In this document: piece by piece, positions 32,288-42,431 of the stretch
How positions within the stretch are numbered: the stretch's first letter is position 1
How the letters are laid out: each line of letters opens with the position of its first letter
Origin: Protopterus annectens
Lineage: Eukaryota; Chordata; Ceratodontiformes; Protopteridae
Assembly (NCBI RefSeq): GCF_019279795.1
Contig: NC_056732.1
Span: 177,650,581-177,714,580 of the forward strand
Direction: 5' to 3'
Length of the DNA stretch: 64,000 nt
Translations under genes and position numbers: made by a program
Notes under the pieces: model-generated
Databases searched by the model: none
Told to the model about the DNA's origin: nothing
What the model saw: the letters and a program-made list of their open reading frames with translations, nothing else

Positions 32288-34469
32288 TTGTCTTGTGTTG
32301 TACTTTGCCAGGCTTTTGGGTACAGCGATAATCTTCCCCTGACTGCCTCCGAAGGTGGACAGCCGGGCAGCACCTCAGTGATGCTGGAAGGGCTTGTCAG
32401 AGAAAGATTCTCTTTGGCCCTGATTTTGCGGACCCCCTCTGCCCTGAGGGCAGCGTCTATTGTTGTTCCCTCCTCTGCCCTTGGAGGGGAACTCTCCACG
32501 TGCGTCACGGCACGGCTCCCTGGGGTTTCAGGGACCACACCTTCCCACTCTTCTGACCCTTGGGATACGGTCTTGAAGGAGTGGAAAAACAGACTCCTAC
32601 AGCAGAGAGAGTTCTTGCCTTCCTGCTCACACCTGGTAAGGGTATCCATCTGTGGTCCAAAAAGAGCAGAACCATCAAAGAGGGTGTTTGTGAAAGACAC
32701 CCTGAAGGGTTCCGCAAAGTTACATAACTGCATCCAGGCATGCCTCCTCAAGGCTACACCTGTGCCTGCGACCCTACTCGCACCATCAGCTGCGTAAGAG
32801 ATGAGCCGCATGGAGGAGTTTACTACCAAATTAAGAGTCGCCAGCTGGGTGGTAACCTTAGCCTGGACCCCCGGAGCTGATGGATCTTGAAGGTATCTCC
32901 TAGCTCTTTAAGGAGATCCCTTTGAAAGCGGGTAAAGTGGCACAAATAGTTCAGCGACCTCATGGAGAAGGTCGCTGATGCAAACATCCGCTTCTCATAT
33001 CTGTCCATTGTCCTAGATTCCTTATTAGGGGGATGGACAGACGAAGAAGTTTCAGCCAACTCCTTTTTTGTGGCCGCTGCTACCACCATGGCATCAACGG
33101 GAACACCCTTAGTCAGAAATTGCTTGTCTTGTGGTGCAGTAATAAATTTTGTGGGTCTTCGGGGGGTTGGTTCCAGTGTGTCTGGGGCTGACCACGCCTT
33201 CCGAGCCACCACAGACATCAGTGGATCGAAAGGTGGAGACACCCAGGAGGTGGAGGGTCGAGAACCAAACGTGTCCAGGAATACAGACTCATCCTCGGAA
33301 GGGTTAAGGGTAGTCCAGTTCCCCCTCTGCCTAAGTATCTCAAGGATGTCTGAAAAAGAGACATCCTCAGAGGAGGATCTCGGGGACCCTTCCAAATCCT
33401 CCAAGTCGATATCTGAAGTGACAGACTCAGGGGAGTCAACATGCTTCCTCTCTTGCATTTCCTCTTTCGAGGGGGCTCCTCTGAATGAACAGGGGAGGCC
33501 TCGAAAGAGGAAGATACACCCAATGGGGTGCCCTGGAGCGCTTGTTCCCCATGCTTGGGGTCTGGAGGAGGGGCAGAGACAAGAGCAGGCACCATGGGGG
33601 GAGGAGCCAATGAGGCTGATCGTGAGGCTGACTCAGATACCAGCACACTCCTCATGACCTCAAAGGCGCCCCTTCCCGATATCGGGAGAAGGCTCCGAAG
33701 AGACCGGAATCCTTCCCGGCACCGAAAGAGACGGCTCTGAAGCCGATGTAGGAGACGAACTCACCTGCGCCGAAGCTCCGAGAGGGAGAATGGGGCCGGA
33801 CAAGGGTCTGATGCCACTCGCCCCCTCGGAGCTGACGAGGGAATCCTGGCGCCCAGATCCCTCCAAGGATGGCACCATGGAAGAGATTGGAGCCGACGGA
33901 ACCAAAAGGCTAGGTATCGGTGCCGACGGTCCCATGATCCTAGCCCCAGCAAGCTCTGGCTCCGAGCTCAAGGAATGAGGAGACAGATGGAGCCGAACCC
34001 TGATGAGGGGGGCTGGATAACATTTTAGCCAGGGCCTACGACTTTAAAAGCCTGCTCATCACTCTCTCCAAATCATGGTCAGATAACCTAGACGACCGAA
34101 AAGAGTGGGATCGGTGGAACCGAAGTTGGCTGGGAGATAGGTACTTCGGTTCCAGCCGGAACCAAAGTTGATGCAGACGCCACACCCGACGATGGCTCTG
34201 ACCTGGGAGCCGGCGGCTTCGATGGCTTGGAAGGTTTCACTGACAGCCTTAACCGGTGATCCTTCAGGTTTAAGCAAACCCCTAAGGATAAGCTTATTCC
34301 TACGCTCCTGCAGGACTCTTGGACTAAAGGAGTGGCACACCGAACAAGAGTCCTGCAGGTGTAGGGCACCCAAGCAATAGGCACAAGAAGTGTGACAATC
34401 TGTCAGTGATATTTTCTGACAGCATGAGTCACACTTCTTGAATCCAGACACTTTCGTGTCTTTAGACAT
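32200..34469 (-). pseudogene. Gag-like ORF1 of DIRS copy F (class 3), frameshifted
   Basis: ATG at 34469 opens a protein with knuckle pairs CDSCCQ, CAYCLGALHLQ and CSVCHSFSPRVLQERR. A linker with recurring SEPS/GTE words follows (33660-33971). A 211-codon run (32823-33458) includes VTSDIDLEDLEGSPRSS, FSDILEILRQRG and STSWVSPPFDPLMSVVARKAW. Another 209-codon run (32200-32829) has NSSMRLISYAADGASRVAGTG. Relation to class 1 is clear in the STSWVSPP...LITTRAW/SVVARKAW block. At least three frame changes. Confidence 0.77.
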
Positions 34470-35060
34470 TCCTGTAAGGAAATATCAAAATACAAATAAA
34501 AAGTACAAAGGGAAGTAGGTAACTAGGAAAAAAAAAAAAACACACTGCACACAAGTTACCACACCTTAACAGCACACATACACTCTACTAGAAGAGAGAG
34601 TAAACAGACCTACTAACTACCACAATTTCTAGAGAAAAATTTTAATAGCTTAAAAAAATAAATGAGGATAAGCCTCTAACTAAAACGGCTACCTTAAAAA
34701 GGAAACAGGGGTGGGGAAAACTCTCTAAGAAGAAAGCAAGTTTTCAAGGGGGAAGACTAGAGACCAACAAATACTACAGCTATGTATGAACACTAAGTAT
34801 TCTAACAACTAACTATAATAATATACAAAAGTTCTATATATATAACAATAAAGTGAAAATTACGACCTGAGCCAGTAAATGCAACCTCGTAGAAGAAGCG
34901 GCAAATGAGATCTGGGTATCTAGCGCCAGGCATCATGGGATATAGGGGGGCCTCGAGCCAGTAAGCAGATCTTGAGCTTTTGAAGATGGCCGAGTCGGAG
35001 CAGAGGATCGGCTCCGAGCCCAATCAGCAAGAATGAAGGCGAGCTAGACAACTTATCAAG
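34470..35060. repeat. 5' leader and right ITR of DIRS copy F
   Basis: The untranslated leader is A/T-rich (34470-34860). The ITR part (about 34895-35055) is the inverse of about 23115-23280 (ctcgccttc...cttgctggttgggctcgg...tcccatgatgcctggcgctagatacccagatctc). The end near 35055-35060 is set by the copy F ICR, with a few mismatches at the very end. Confidence 0.75.
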
Positions 35061-35128
35061 AATTTCCTTCTGGACTTAAATTTACTCCTCTTTTCATACT
35101 CATTTTCTTCCTGCTTGACAGAGGAAAG
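35061..35128 (-). other. Candidate coding exon, 5' part, with acceptor-like tract
   Basis: On the minus strand, 35128-35111 reads as a pyrimidine-rich tract ending CAAGCAG (an acceptor-like site). 35110-35061 continues with codons KKMSMKRGVNLSPEGN in the same frame that reopens at 23083 as FCSTFDSRNKRGC once copy F is taken out. Joining the flanks at the shared bases gives a frame of about 100 codons. Identity is unknown. Copy H begins at 35129. Confidence 0.33.
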
Positions 35129-35499
35129 AATAGTTGTGTAAAATCTTGCCATAACCACAGATGTCCTTCTCTTCCATGTTTCAATATTCTTAGTGTGGGA
35201 TTCCCCGCTTCAGGGGATTCTCCGCTTCAGATGACCCGAACGTCCGGCTCCTATACAAAAGCTTAAGCCTGGTTGCTGTAGGTGCATGGGACGTCACACG
35301 TAGGGCCATAAAACCAGGGAACGTAAATGTGACATCTGCACGCAAAGACCTCAGAACTTAATTGCCCAGTCTGACAGTCTACTAGTATGAGCCAAATGAT
35401 GCCCACCAAGAAGTGTGAAGTGTCATTTGCTGGCTAGGTCTGACCATAGTCTAGGTGGTGCTCCAGGGTGCCCTCTAGACAGGCCATTAGGAATGAAGG

Positions 35500-35612
35500 C
35501 ACGGAATACTGCAACATGGAAGAGAAGGACATCTATGGTTATGGTAAGATCGTACACAACTATTCCGTGTCCTTCTATTCCCATGTTACAGTATTCTTAG
35601 TGTGGGAGAGTG
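35500..35612. repeat. ICR of DIRS copy H
   Basis: The first half is the inverse of the H left end (atggttatggtaagatcgtacacaactatt in inverse at 35129-35160). The second half (cgtgtccttctattcccatgtta...tcttagtgtggga) predicts a class-4 right ITR, which is absent: the actual right end is class 2. Confidence 0.78.
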
Positions 35613-35619
35613 CCACAGC

Positions 35620-36600
35620 TTAAGAAGAAGGAAGAGTGGAGATAGAGGTAGCCGATTCCAGAAAGCCCTGAAGGACTGCACGAGCAAGGCCTGATCTGGC
35701 TCTGGAGATGTGGATCAATTTATAGTGTCCAGTGAAGGTATGTACAGAGGACCAGGTGGCCGCCTCCAGAATGGAGGCTGTGTCCAGGCCTTTAAGGAAG
35801 GCTTTGGAGGATGCTAAGGCCAAGGTACAGTGAGCTCTTGCTCCCTTAAATAGGTCCTTATCATGGTAGGAGTAGCAGAAGTGGATAGTTTTTCTGATCC
35901 ACCAGGAAATGGTTTGTTTGGAGACTGCCTTGCCAAGGGCTCTGGGGTGGAAGGATACAAAAAGCTGGTTGGATTTTCTGATGCTCTTAGTTTTGTCTAA
36001 ATAAAACCTCAGTTGCCTGTGCACGTCTAGGGAATGGAGTATCCTTTCACTGTCATTAGTAAGAGAGGGGAAGAAGGTGGGCAGGTGAAAGGACTGGTTT
36101 AAAGACAGTTCGTTGACCACCTTGGGCATGAAAGAAGGGTTAGTGCGCAGGGTTCATCCTGTCCTTGTGGTAAATAGTGTAGGGTGGGCAGGCCATGAGA
36201 GCTTGTAACTCTGACACCCTTCTAGCAGATTAAGGGCCACCAGCAGAAGTTTTTTGCATGTGCACATATGGAGTGTTGCCGAGATGGCTGGCTCAAATAG
36301 AGCCAGTGTGAGTTTGTTCCAAGGCGGTGGGACAAGTTTTTTTGGTGATCTGATGTGCAACACCCCTTTCGGGAACAATTTAACATACAGCCTGGATAGC
36401 AGAGGGAGGTCTGGAGGTAAGCAGGCAGAGACTGCAGACAGGTGGACTGAGTATGAAAGGCCAGCCTTGAAAAGTTCACACTCATGTTACGACTAGAGGA
36501 ACATCTACTAAAAAGGGATCCCTATGCTTTTTGAGACACCATTTGGTGAATCTTTCCCATTCTGAAATGTAGGATCTCCTTATAGTAGGTTTCCTGGCCT
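35620..36600 (-). pseudogene. Tyrosine recombinase of DIRS copy H, broken
   Basis: The C-terminal 169 codons are open (35620-36129): LPTFFPSLTNDSERILHSLD, SNQLFVSFHPRALGKAVSK, ILEAATWSSVHTFTGHYKL with the nucleophile tyrosine. The H-x-x-R box reads AHCTLALASSKAF, so the second catalytic arginine is replaced by leucine. Upstream parts (36154-36490) hold the VALNLLEGCQSYKLSW region, a frameshifted form of ITSARRVSELQAL. The enzyme could not be active. Confidence 0.77.
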
Positions 36601-38494
36601 CCCTCAGGACTGAAAGCACATCTTCAGAGTAGTGATGTCTGAAGGGAATTAGAAGTTTAACACCCATAGTGTTAGGCATAACATCTGAAGGTGAGGATGA
36701 ATGAGTGTTCCTTTCTGCTGTGTGAGTAGGTCCACCTTGTAGGGTAACTTGCTGTGATTGCCCTTGGTGAACCAATACTGCCCTGACCAGTAGGGAGTCA
36801 CCAGCAAGATTTTTGGTTTGTCCTTCCTGATCTTCAGGAGGACTTTTGGAATGAGAGGTAAGGGGGGAAATGCATATAGGAACAGTCTCTTCCACGAAAT
36901 GTTGACAGCATCCACCCTCCAGGCAAGTGGGGAGTGGTCCTTGGTGCAGAATTTTTTCCACCATCTGTTCTGGGGAAAGGCAAACAAACCTACTTGAGGC
37001 ATGCCCCACTGGTGAACAATGTCTAGAAAAACATCCCTGTTCAACATCCACTCGTGATGTAGAGAGGATGATCTGCTGAGAACATCTGTCTGTTGGTTGT
37101 CTTGGGAAGAGATGTAGGCTGCCTGCAGAGATAAGTTGTTTCTGGAGATTAGGACCCAAATCTGCATTGCTATCCTGCATAGGAGATAGGGACTTGGTCC
37201 CTCCTTGTTTGCTGAGGTACCAAATGATTGTGGTACTGTCTGAAAATTTGAAGAGGGCCTGGATGCAGGCTTGGAAAAAAGGTTTTCAGGGCCAAAAGGA
37301 CTGCTGTCAACTCCCTCACATTGTTGAGTTTTTTCTAGAAGGCAGGGTGACAGTTCTCCTGCACCCTGAGACCTACATGGAAGCCCCCCCCAGCCCAGAT
37401 CCAATGCATGTGCGTGCATGTATTGAGCTGATGTGTGTGGCGTGGAAGGCCTGGGTTCTTTTGAAGTTGTATTCACCATCTTAATTCTGCCTTTCGGCAG
37501 GGTAAGAATGGGATCTGAAATTCTAGAGGGTGGATGTGTGGGGACCACACATTCTTCCATTATCACTGCAGTTTTCTCATATGCATCCTGGCTAAAGGCA
37601 TCATAGGATTGGTGGCTGCCACAAGGCCCAGAACCTGTAGGAATTGTCTTGCTGATAGTTGTTGTACCGGGATCAGTTCCTGGAAGTGGGCAGTAAGGGT
37701 GAGAACTCTGTCCTGAGGGAGGAATGCCTACATCAGGTCTGTTCTGATCCTGCATCCCAGAAAGATTTTGTCCTGCTGTGGGGTTAGGGATGACTTGGGG
37801 AGGTTGAGGGTGAACTCCATGCCTTGTAGCAGAGACCTGCAGATTTTATTTTAGGGTGTCCTCTTCCTGCAAAAATGAGGATGTCTAGGTAGGAGTAAAT
37901 TTAAATGCCTTTGGTTCTACAATAAGCTATTGCTGGGGCCAGGCATTTTGTGAATACCCTGGGTGCAGTAGATAAACTCAAAGGGCAAGGATGTAAACAA
38001 AGTGAGAACAGGGCCCAGTAAAATGTAGGCACTTTGTGAGAGGGTTTTATGGGAATGTGGAGGTAGGCCTCCTTGAGATCTAGAGTGGTCATGAATGTCT
38101 AGGCTGGCAACAGTGGGAGAAGGGTCTGAAGAGATAACATTCTGAAAGATAGAACTCTTAGGAAGAGGTTTAGAAAGGACAGATCCAGAAATGGCCTCCA
38201 AGGGCCGTTTTTAGGTACCAGAAATAACCTTGAGTAAAAACCTTTTCTTTCTTGTCCTGGAGGGACAGGTTCTATAGTTCCATGGTTCAGAAGATCCTGT
38301 AGGATCAAAGGAATAAGGTGTAGTTGATTTTTGGGTGGGAATGGAATGCCCCTTGCAGGTGGTCTATCTTTCCAAGAAAGGAAATTTCCCTCTTCCACTA
38401 TTGCCAGAACCCAGTGATTTGTGGTGACAGTTTTCCAAAGGGGTAACAGTGGGAGCAGCGGGCTGACAGAGGGAGGTGGGGGCAAGGCTGTCAC
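36601..38494 (-). pseudogene. RT/RNase H/MT-like region of DIRS copy H, broken
   Basis: RT starts at about 38420 (WKTVTTNHWVLAIVEEG), then GFYSRLFLVPKNGPWRPFLDLS, a frame change, LDLKEAYLHIPIKPS (about 38080) and YSYLDILIFAG (about 37885) where YLDD belongs; the second Asp is Ile. RNase H is mostly frameshifted. The MT-like block is open in 36649-37180 (VGLFAFPQNRWWKKFC, FLYAFPPLPLIPKVLLKIRKDK, PYWSGQYWF). This is a separate lineage from classes 1-3 by sequence. Confidence 0.75.
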
Positions 38495-38835
38495 ACATTT
38501 TTGGAGCCATTTCTGTCATGAAAGGGCCATCTTTGGGTAGGATGAGAGGAAGCTGGTCTTGAAGTGGCCTGGCTCCTTTGATGCAACCTCTGTCTTGTTA
38601 GGGGAGTGAGGCAAGCAGGACAGAAGAGTAGAGGCTTAAGATAATAAGTCCAGGGCATATTTTATCATACGAGTTTGGTAGTTGATAGCTCTAAAGGCTA
38701 GGGTGGAGGAGGTATAAAACTTCTTTCTTATCCACTCCTTATTTTTACTGTCTTTGTCAGTAGGTAAAAGGGACGAGGTGGGTATTAATCTAGACTGCTT
38801 GTCGGGGAATACAGCAATCACTGCCAGGTCTGCCG
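38495..38835 (-). pseudogene. Gag fragment of DIRS copy H
   Basis: Only the last part of gag remains: LPTDKDSKNKEWIRKKFYTSSTLAFRAINYQTRMIKY (37 residues, shown here only as its end blocks KKFYTSSTLAFRA and INYQTRMIKY) corresponds to RWGKKVYTSATLTMRVLNCQFHMLKYQQ of class 2 by position. Its upstream part is replaced at about 38835 by class-2 leader, giving a false fused frame (38636-38884) that begins METEVFFKAKYPIG. The whole knuckle domain is missing. Confidence 0.65.
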
Positions 38836-39131
38836 GGGGTACCCCAATGGGGTACTTAGCTTTAAAGAAGACTTCAGTTTCCAATTTTTCGTAAATTCAG
38901 GAGCTGGCCGACCGGCACTTGCGAACTGCTTCTGCTTCGGGCACCGCACGGCAAAAAAGACTGAAGAAAATGGCGTCGGCTGTGTCTTATACACCCATGT
39001 CGCACTGACGTCAGGAAAGAAAGTGACAACAACCGACGCCGGACCTAGACTTTGGAATTCGGCCGACCGAGGTCCCGCCTGATGGCAGAGAACCCATTTG
39101 TGATTCCTGCAGCTGTATGCACGATGAACAT
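38836..39131 (-). promoter_or_regulatory. Class-2 leader, CRE/TATA and right ITR carried by copy H
   Basis: CRE TGACGTCA at 39006-39013 on the minus strand, with a degraded TATA-like word downstream (gtataagaca). The sequence is close to 44240-44530 (end of copy I). It ends at gatgaacat; the next bases (ccagccgacgcc) already belong to the inner left ITR of copy I. Confidence 0.65.
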
Positions 39132-39344
39132 CCAGCCGACGCCATTTTCTTCAGTTTTTCTTGCCCCAGATGTCAGGTGCCCCCAGAAGGAAGGCAATAC
39201 ATAAATTTGTGTAATAAAGCAATGCCATATAATCAAAATACAGTAGTGCAAGCAAATACACCATAAATGAATACCCCAATCAGGTTGTATGAGGAGGTGT
39301 TATAGCCAATAGGCCTGTCCCAAGAGGGGAAGGAGGGAGGGAAA

Positions 39345-39450
39345 CCTGGACTGCAGCTGTATTAGCACTCGAACATCTACATTTATGGTAGGTACAAAAC
39401 TGTACTATGTTCATCGTGCATACAGCTGCAGTCATAACAGATGGGTAGAA
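39345..39450. repeat. ICR of DIRS copy I
   Basis: acatctacatttatggtag plus gtacaaaactgtact is the inverse of a class-2 left end like that at 63616-63650. The following atgttcatcgtgcatacagctgc is the inverse of this copy's right end (44500-44530). Confidence 0.8.
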
Positions 39451-39479
39451 TCCCAAAGCTAAGAAAGGGGTGGTAGGCA

Positions 39480-41204
39480 CTAGGTGGAACTAGGAGGAGC
39501 CAGGATGCCCTGCAAGATTGCAGTGGCAAAGCTTGCTCTAGATTTGGAGTATAATGGAAAGTGGTAGTGCTTGGAGAAGGTATACACAGAACTCCAAGTG
39601 GCTGCTTCCAAAATATCTTTGGTAGGAACTCCTCTGAGGAAAGCTGTAGAGGTAGCGGTGGCCCTTGTGGCCCTTGTGGAGTGAGATCTGATGCCTGTAG
39701 GTACAGTTTTTCCATGAAAAGAATAACAAAAACGTATGCAGTGGGCTATCCATTTTGAGATTGTCGGTTTGGAAATTGGCTTCCCTTGAGCTCCTATAGC
39801 ATAGGACACAAAGAGCTGTTCTGATTTTCTGAAAGGCTTTGTTCTGTCCAAATAATAATGCAGTTGTCTGTGGATGTCCAAGGAATGTAGTAATCTCTCC
39901 CCTTTGTTTTGAGGTTTAGGATAAAAGGTAGGTAAGTATATAGCCTGATTCAAAGCTACCCTGGATACCACTTTTGGCATAAAGGAAGGGTTGGTTCGTA
40001 AGGAAACTCTGTCCTGATGGAAGATGATAAAAGGCTGCACAGCCATGAGGGCTTGTAGTTCCGATACCCTACGAGCTGAGGTAATAGCCAGAAGGAAAGC
40101 TGTTTTCCAGGACAAATATTGCAAATCTGTTGAGGCAGCTGGCTCAAAAGGAGGCAAGGTCAGCTTTTCTAGAATGAAACTGAGATCCCAAGCAGGTATT
40201 GGTTGTTTCCTTGGGAGTTTTATATTCTTAGCCCCTCTGAGGAACTGTCTCAAGAGAGGGTGAGAGAATAAAGGTGGATCAGTGTTGTATTCTGCAGAAA
40301 TGGCTGAGAAATGAATTTTGGAGGAGGAGAATGAAAGTCCACTGCTTAGCAGCTCAGCTAGATACTGTAATATTTGAGGTAAATTCAGTTTTCCAGGATT
40401 CTGGCCCTTTTTCTCATTCCAGGCACAAAACCGTTTCCATTTTGCGGAGTAAGCTTTTCTAGCAGACGGCCTTCTGGCCTCCAAAATGACATCCTGCACG
40501 TCCTTGGAGAGTAGGGCTTGTTGTGATGTTAAGGAATCTTCCATGCGGCCAGATTGAGTGTTTTCAGCTGACTGTGAAGAGTTTTGAAGCTGTGCTGAGT
40601 CAGAAGAAGAGGCATTAGAGGTAGGGTCCGTGGTGGGGAATGCTTCAGGCTCCTCAGGAGTGGGTACCAGTGTTGTCTTGGCCAGTCTGGAGCAATGAGA
40701 ATCATCTTTGGTCTGTCTGCTCTGATTTTTAACAGAACTTTGGGCAGCAGAGGAAGAGGTGGGAAGGCATAAACTGTCATTGTTGTCCAACTGAGAGAGA
40801 GCGTCCACTCTCCAGGCCTTTGGATGAAAAATCCTTGAGCAGAATTTTGTCAATTGGTGATTTTTGTGGGAGGCAAAGAGATCTATGTCTGGCCTTCCCC
40901 ATGCTTGAATTATCTCCGTAAAACCTTGAGGATGCAACTTCCATTCGTGTGGATCTGTCATATTTCTGCTTAGGTTGTCTGCCAGCGTGTTTTTCTTGCC
41001 TGGCAAGTACTGTGCTTGAAGTTCGATTTGTAAGTCCAGAGCCATGTTCCAAAGTGACACGGCCAGCCTGCACAGGGGGTATGAATGGGTTCCTCCCTGT
41101 TTGTTTATGTACCACATTACTGTGGTGTTGTCTGTCCTTATCAATAGTTGACCTGGATGCAGAAGGTCTTTGAAAGCTATAATAGCATTTATTACTGCTA
41201 GCAT
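39480..41204 (-). CDS. RNase H tail fused to tyrosine recombinase, DIRS copy I (574 codons)
   Basis: One open frame from ATG 41204. Residues 1-150 are RNase H (RTDNTTVMWYINKQGGTHSY; LPGKKNTLADNLSRN) and DIDLFASHKNHQLTKFC. A shift relative to the MT-like frame near 40790 then leads into the YR frame. From residue about 245 it is recombinase: EARRPSARKAYSAKWKRFCA, SSKIHFSAISAEYN, ITSARRVSELQALMA (first Arg), RSHSTRATRATATS (H-x-x-R), FSKHYHFPLYSKSR (Tyr). The YR part looks catalytically complete. The TRATRATA repeat hints at a 9-base insertion next to the H-x-x-R box. The fusion is most likely a chance indel. Confidence 0.8.
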   Translation of the reverse strand: MLAVINAIIAFKDLLHPGQLLIRTDNTTVMWYINKQGGTHSYPLCRLAVSLWNMALDLQIELQAQYLPGKKNTLADNLSRNMTDPHEWKLHPQGFTEIIQAWGRPDIDLFASHKNHQLTKFCSRIFHPKAWRVDALSQLDNNDSLCLPTSSSAAQSSVKNQSRQTKDDSHCSRLAKTTLVPTPEEPEAFPTTDPTSNASSSDSAQLQNSSQSAENTQSGRMEDSLTSQQALLSKDVQDVILEARRPSARKAYSAKWKRFCAWNEKKGQNPGKLNLPQILQYLAELLSSGLSFSSSKIHFSAISAEYNTDPPLFSHPLLRQFLRGAKNIKLPRKQPIPAWDLSFILEKLTLPPFEPAASTDLQYLSWKTAFLLAITSARRVSELQALMAVQPFIIFHQDRVSLRTNPSFMPKVVSRVALNQAIYLPTFYPKPQNKGERLLHSLDIHRQLHYYLDRTKPFRKSEQLFVSYAIGAQGKPISKPTISKWIAHCIRFCYSFHGKTVPTGIRSHSTRATRATATSTAFLRGVPTKDILEAATWSSVYTFSKHYHFPLYSKSRASFATAILQGILAPPSST

Positions 41205-42419
41205 TTCCTTTTGATTGATGTGAAGGTGCTTTTCTTTTTGGGATCATTTGCCTTGAATGCACCGATCTGTCATGTGCGCCCCCCAGGCGTAGTCCGAGGC
41301 GTCTGTTATGATGACTTGATTTGCTTGAGGCTTGCTGAATGGGAGACCTGTGTTTGTTCAGCATGCTTGAACCCACCACAGAAATTCCTTTTGAAGACAT
41401 GGAATTAGTGGTATTATTGTTTCCAAACTGTGGCTGTGTTGAGACCATAGGTTTTTCAGGTACCATTGAAGTTTCCTCATATGCAGCTTTGCACATGGGA
41501 TTAGTAGGATGCAAGATGCCATGAATCCCAGAGCCCGCAGGATTTTCCTTGCAGTCAGCCTAGTGAAATTTGCTAGTGTTCTGAAGTATTGAGTTAGCTG
41601 ACCCTGCTTCTCTGGCGTGAGGTAGGCCATCTGGGTGTTTGTGTCCAAGTTGGCACCCAGGAAAATTATTTTCCGAGAGGGTATTAGCCTTGATTTCTTT
41701 TTGCTGACTGTGTATCCCAGAGAATTCAACAACATTATTACATAAGCCAGATGTTTCAGAAGTATGTGCTTGCTGTCCGCTTGGATCAGGCAGTCATCCA
41801 AATAGGGGTATATTTGTATCCCTTGAAGTCTGCAGTAGGCAATTACTGATGCCAGGCATTTCGTGAATACTCTGGGCACAGTAGATAAGCCAAAGGGCAA
41901 TGCAGAGAATTGATAATGGGTTGAACCTGCAAGAAATCTGAGGTACCGTCTGCAATTTTGTCTGATTGGGACATGCAGGTATGCCTCCTTGAGGTCCAAT
42001 GTTACCAGCCACGACTCCTTGCCCAGCATGAGAAGAAGCTGCTGTAAAGTGAGCATCTTGAATTTTGGTACGAGTAAAAATGTGTTTAGGATGGATAGGT
42101 CCAAAATAGGTCTCCAATCTTTTCCCTTCCTTGGTACCAGGAATAGTCTGGAATAAAAACCTTGACCTTGTTCGTGAGTAGGTACCTCTTGAATAGCTTT
42201 CATGTCCATGAGATCTGAAATTTGTCTTTGTGCCTCTGCCCTTTGATTGTGTGGCAGGTTTGGCATGCCTCTCATTTTTGGAAGGGTGTGAAAATGGAAT
42301 CTGTAGCCTCTGTTTATAATGTCCAGGATCCATTTGTCTTTTGTGACAATATGCCAATTTTTTGAAAATAATGCCAGCTTTCCGCCTAAGGATGCTGCCA
42401 TTTGAGCCTTGCTTGGCAT
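41205..42419 (-). pseudogene. RT and RNase H N-part of DIRS copy I, two nonsense codons
   Basis: ATG 42419 opens 353 codons: QRAEAQRQISDLMDMKAIQE, GFYSRLFLVPRKGKDWRPIL, LVTLDLKEAYLHVPI, FGLSTVPRVFTKCL, then IYPYLDDCLIQAD with the catalytic Asp pair (about 41800). After FLWWVQAC a TGA (41358) interrupts, then RNase H ITDASDYAWGAHMTDRC, and a second TGA replaces the Trp of IQGKW (about 41246). Downstream the frame continues into 39480-41204. It lies in the same frame as the end of gag, one TGA apart. Confidence 0.82.
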
Positions 42420-42431
42420 GCAAAGGGGAAG

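Larger units (their letters stand above)
35129..39131 (-). mobile_element. DIRS copy H: class-4 body with a class-2 5' end (chimera)
   Basis: Left ITR (35129 to about 35350) and ICR (about 35500-35612) belong to a lineage not otherwise seen here (cttctcttccatgtttcaatattcttagtgtggga). Recombinase, MT-like block, RT and a small piece of gag follow. Near 38835 the sequence switches to class-2 leader and right ITR (ccccaatggggtacttagc...gatgaacat), nearly the same as the end of copy I (44240-44530). The second half of H's ICR therefore does not match its own right ITR. Confidence 0.8.

Noticed and set aside
38636-38884. Open frame joining METEVFFKAKYPIG to gag-like codons as a novel protein
   Set aside because: The first part is untranslated class-2 leader in all other copies; the frame is an accident of the chimeric join in copy H.
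39480-41204. RNase H-recombinase fusion as a new designed protein
   Set aside because: The MT-like frame is shifted mid-way and other class-2 copies keep RNase H and YR in separate frames, so a chance indel is simpler.
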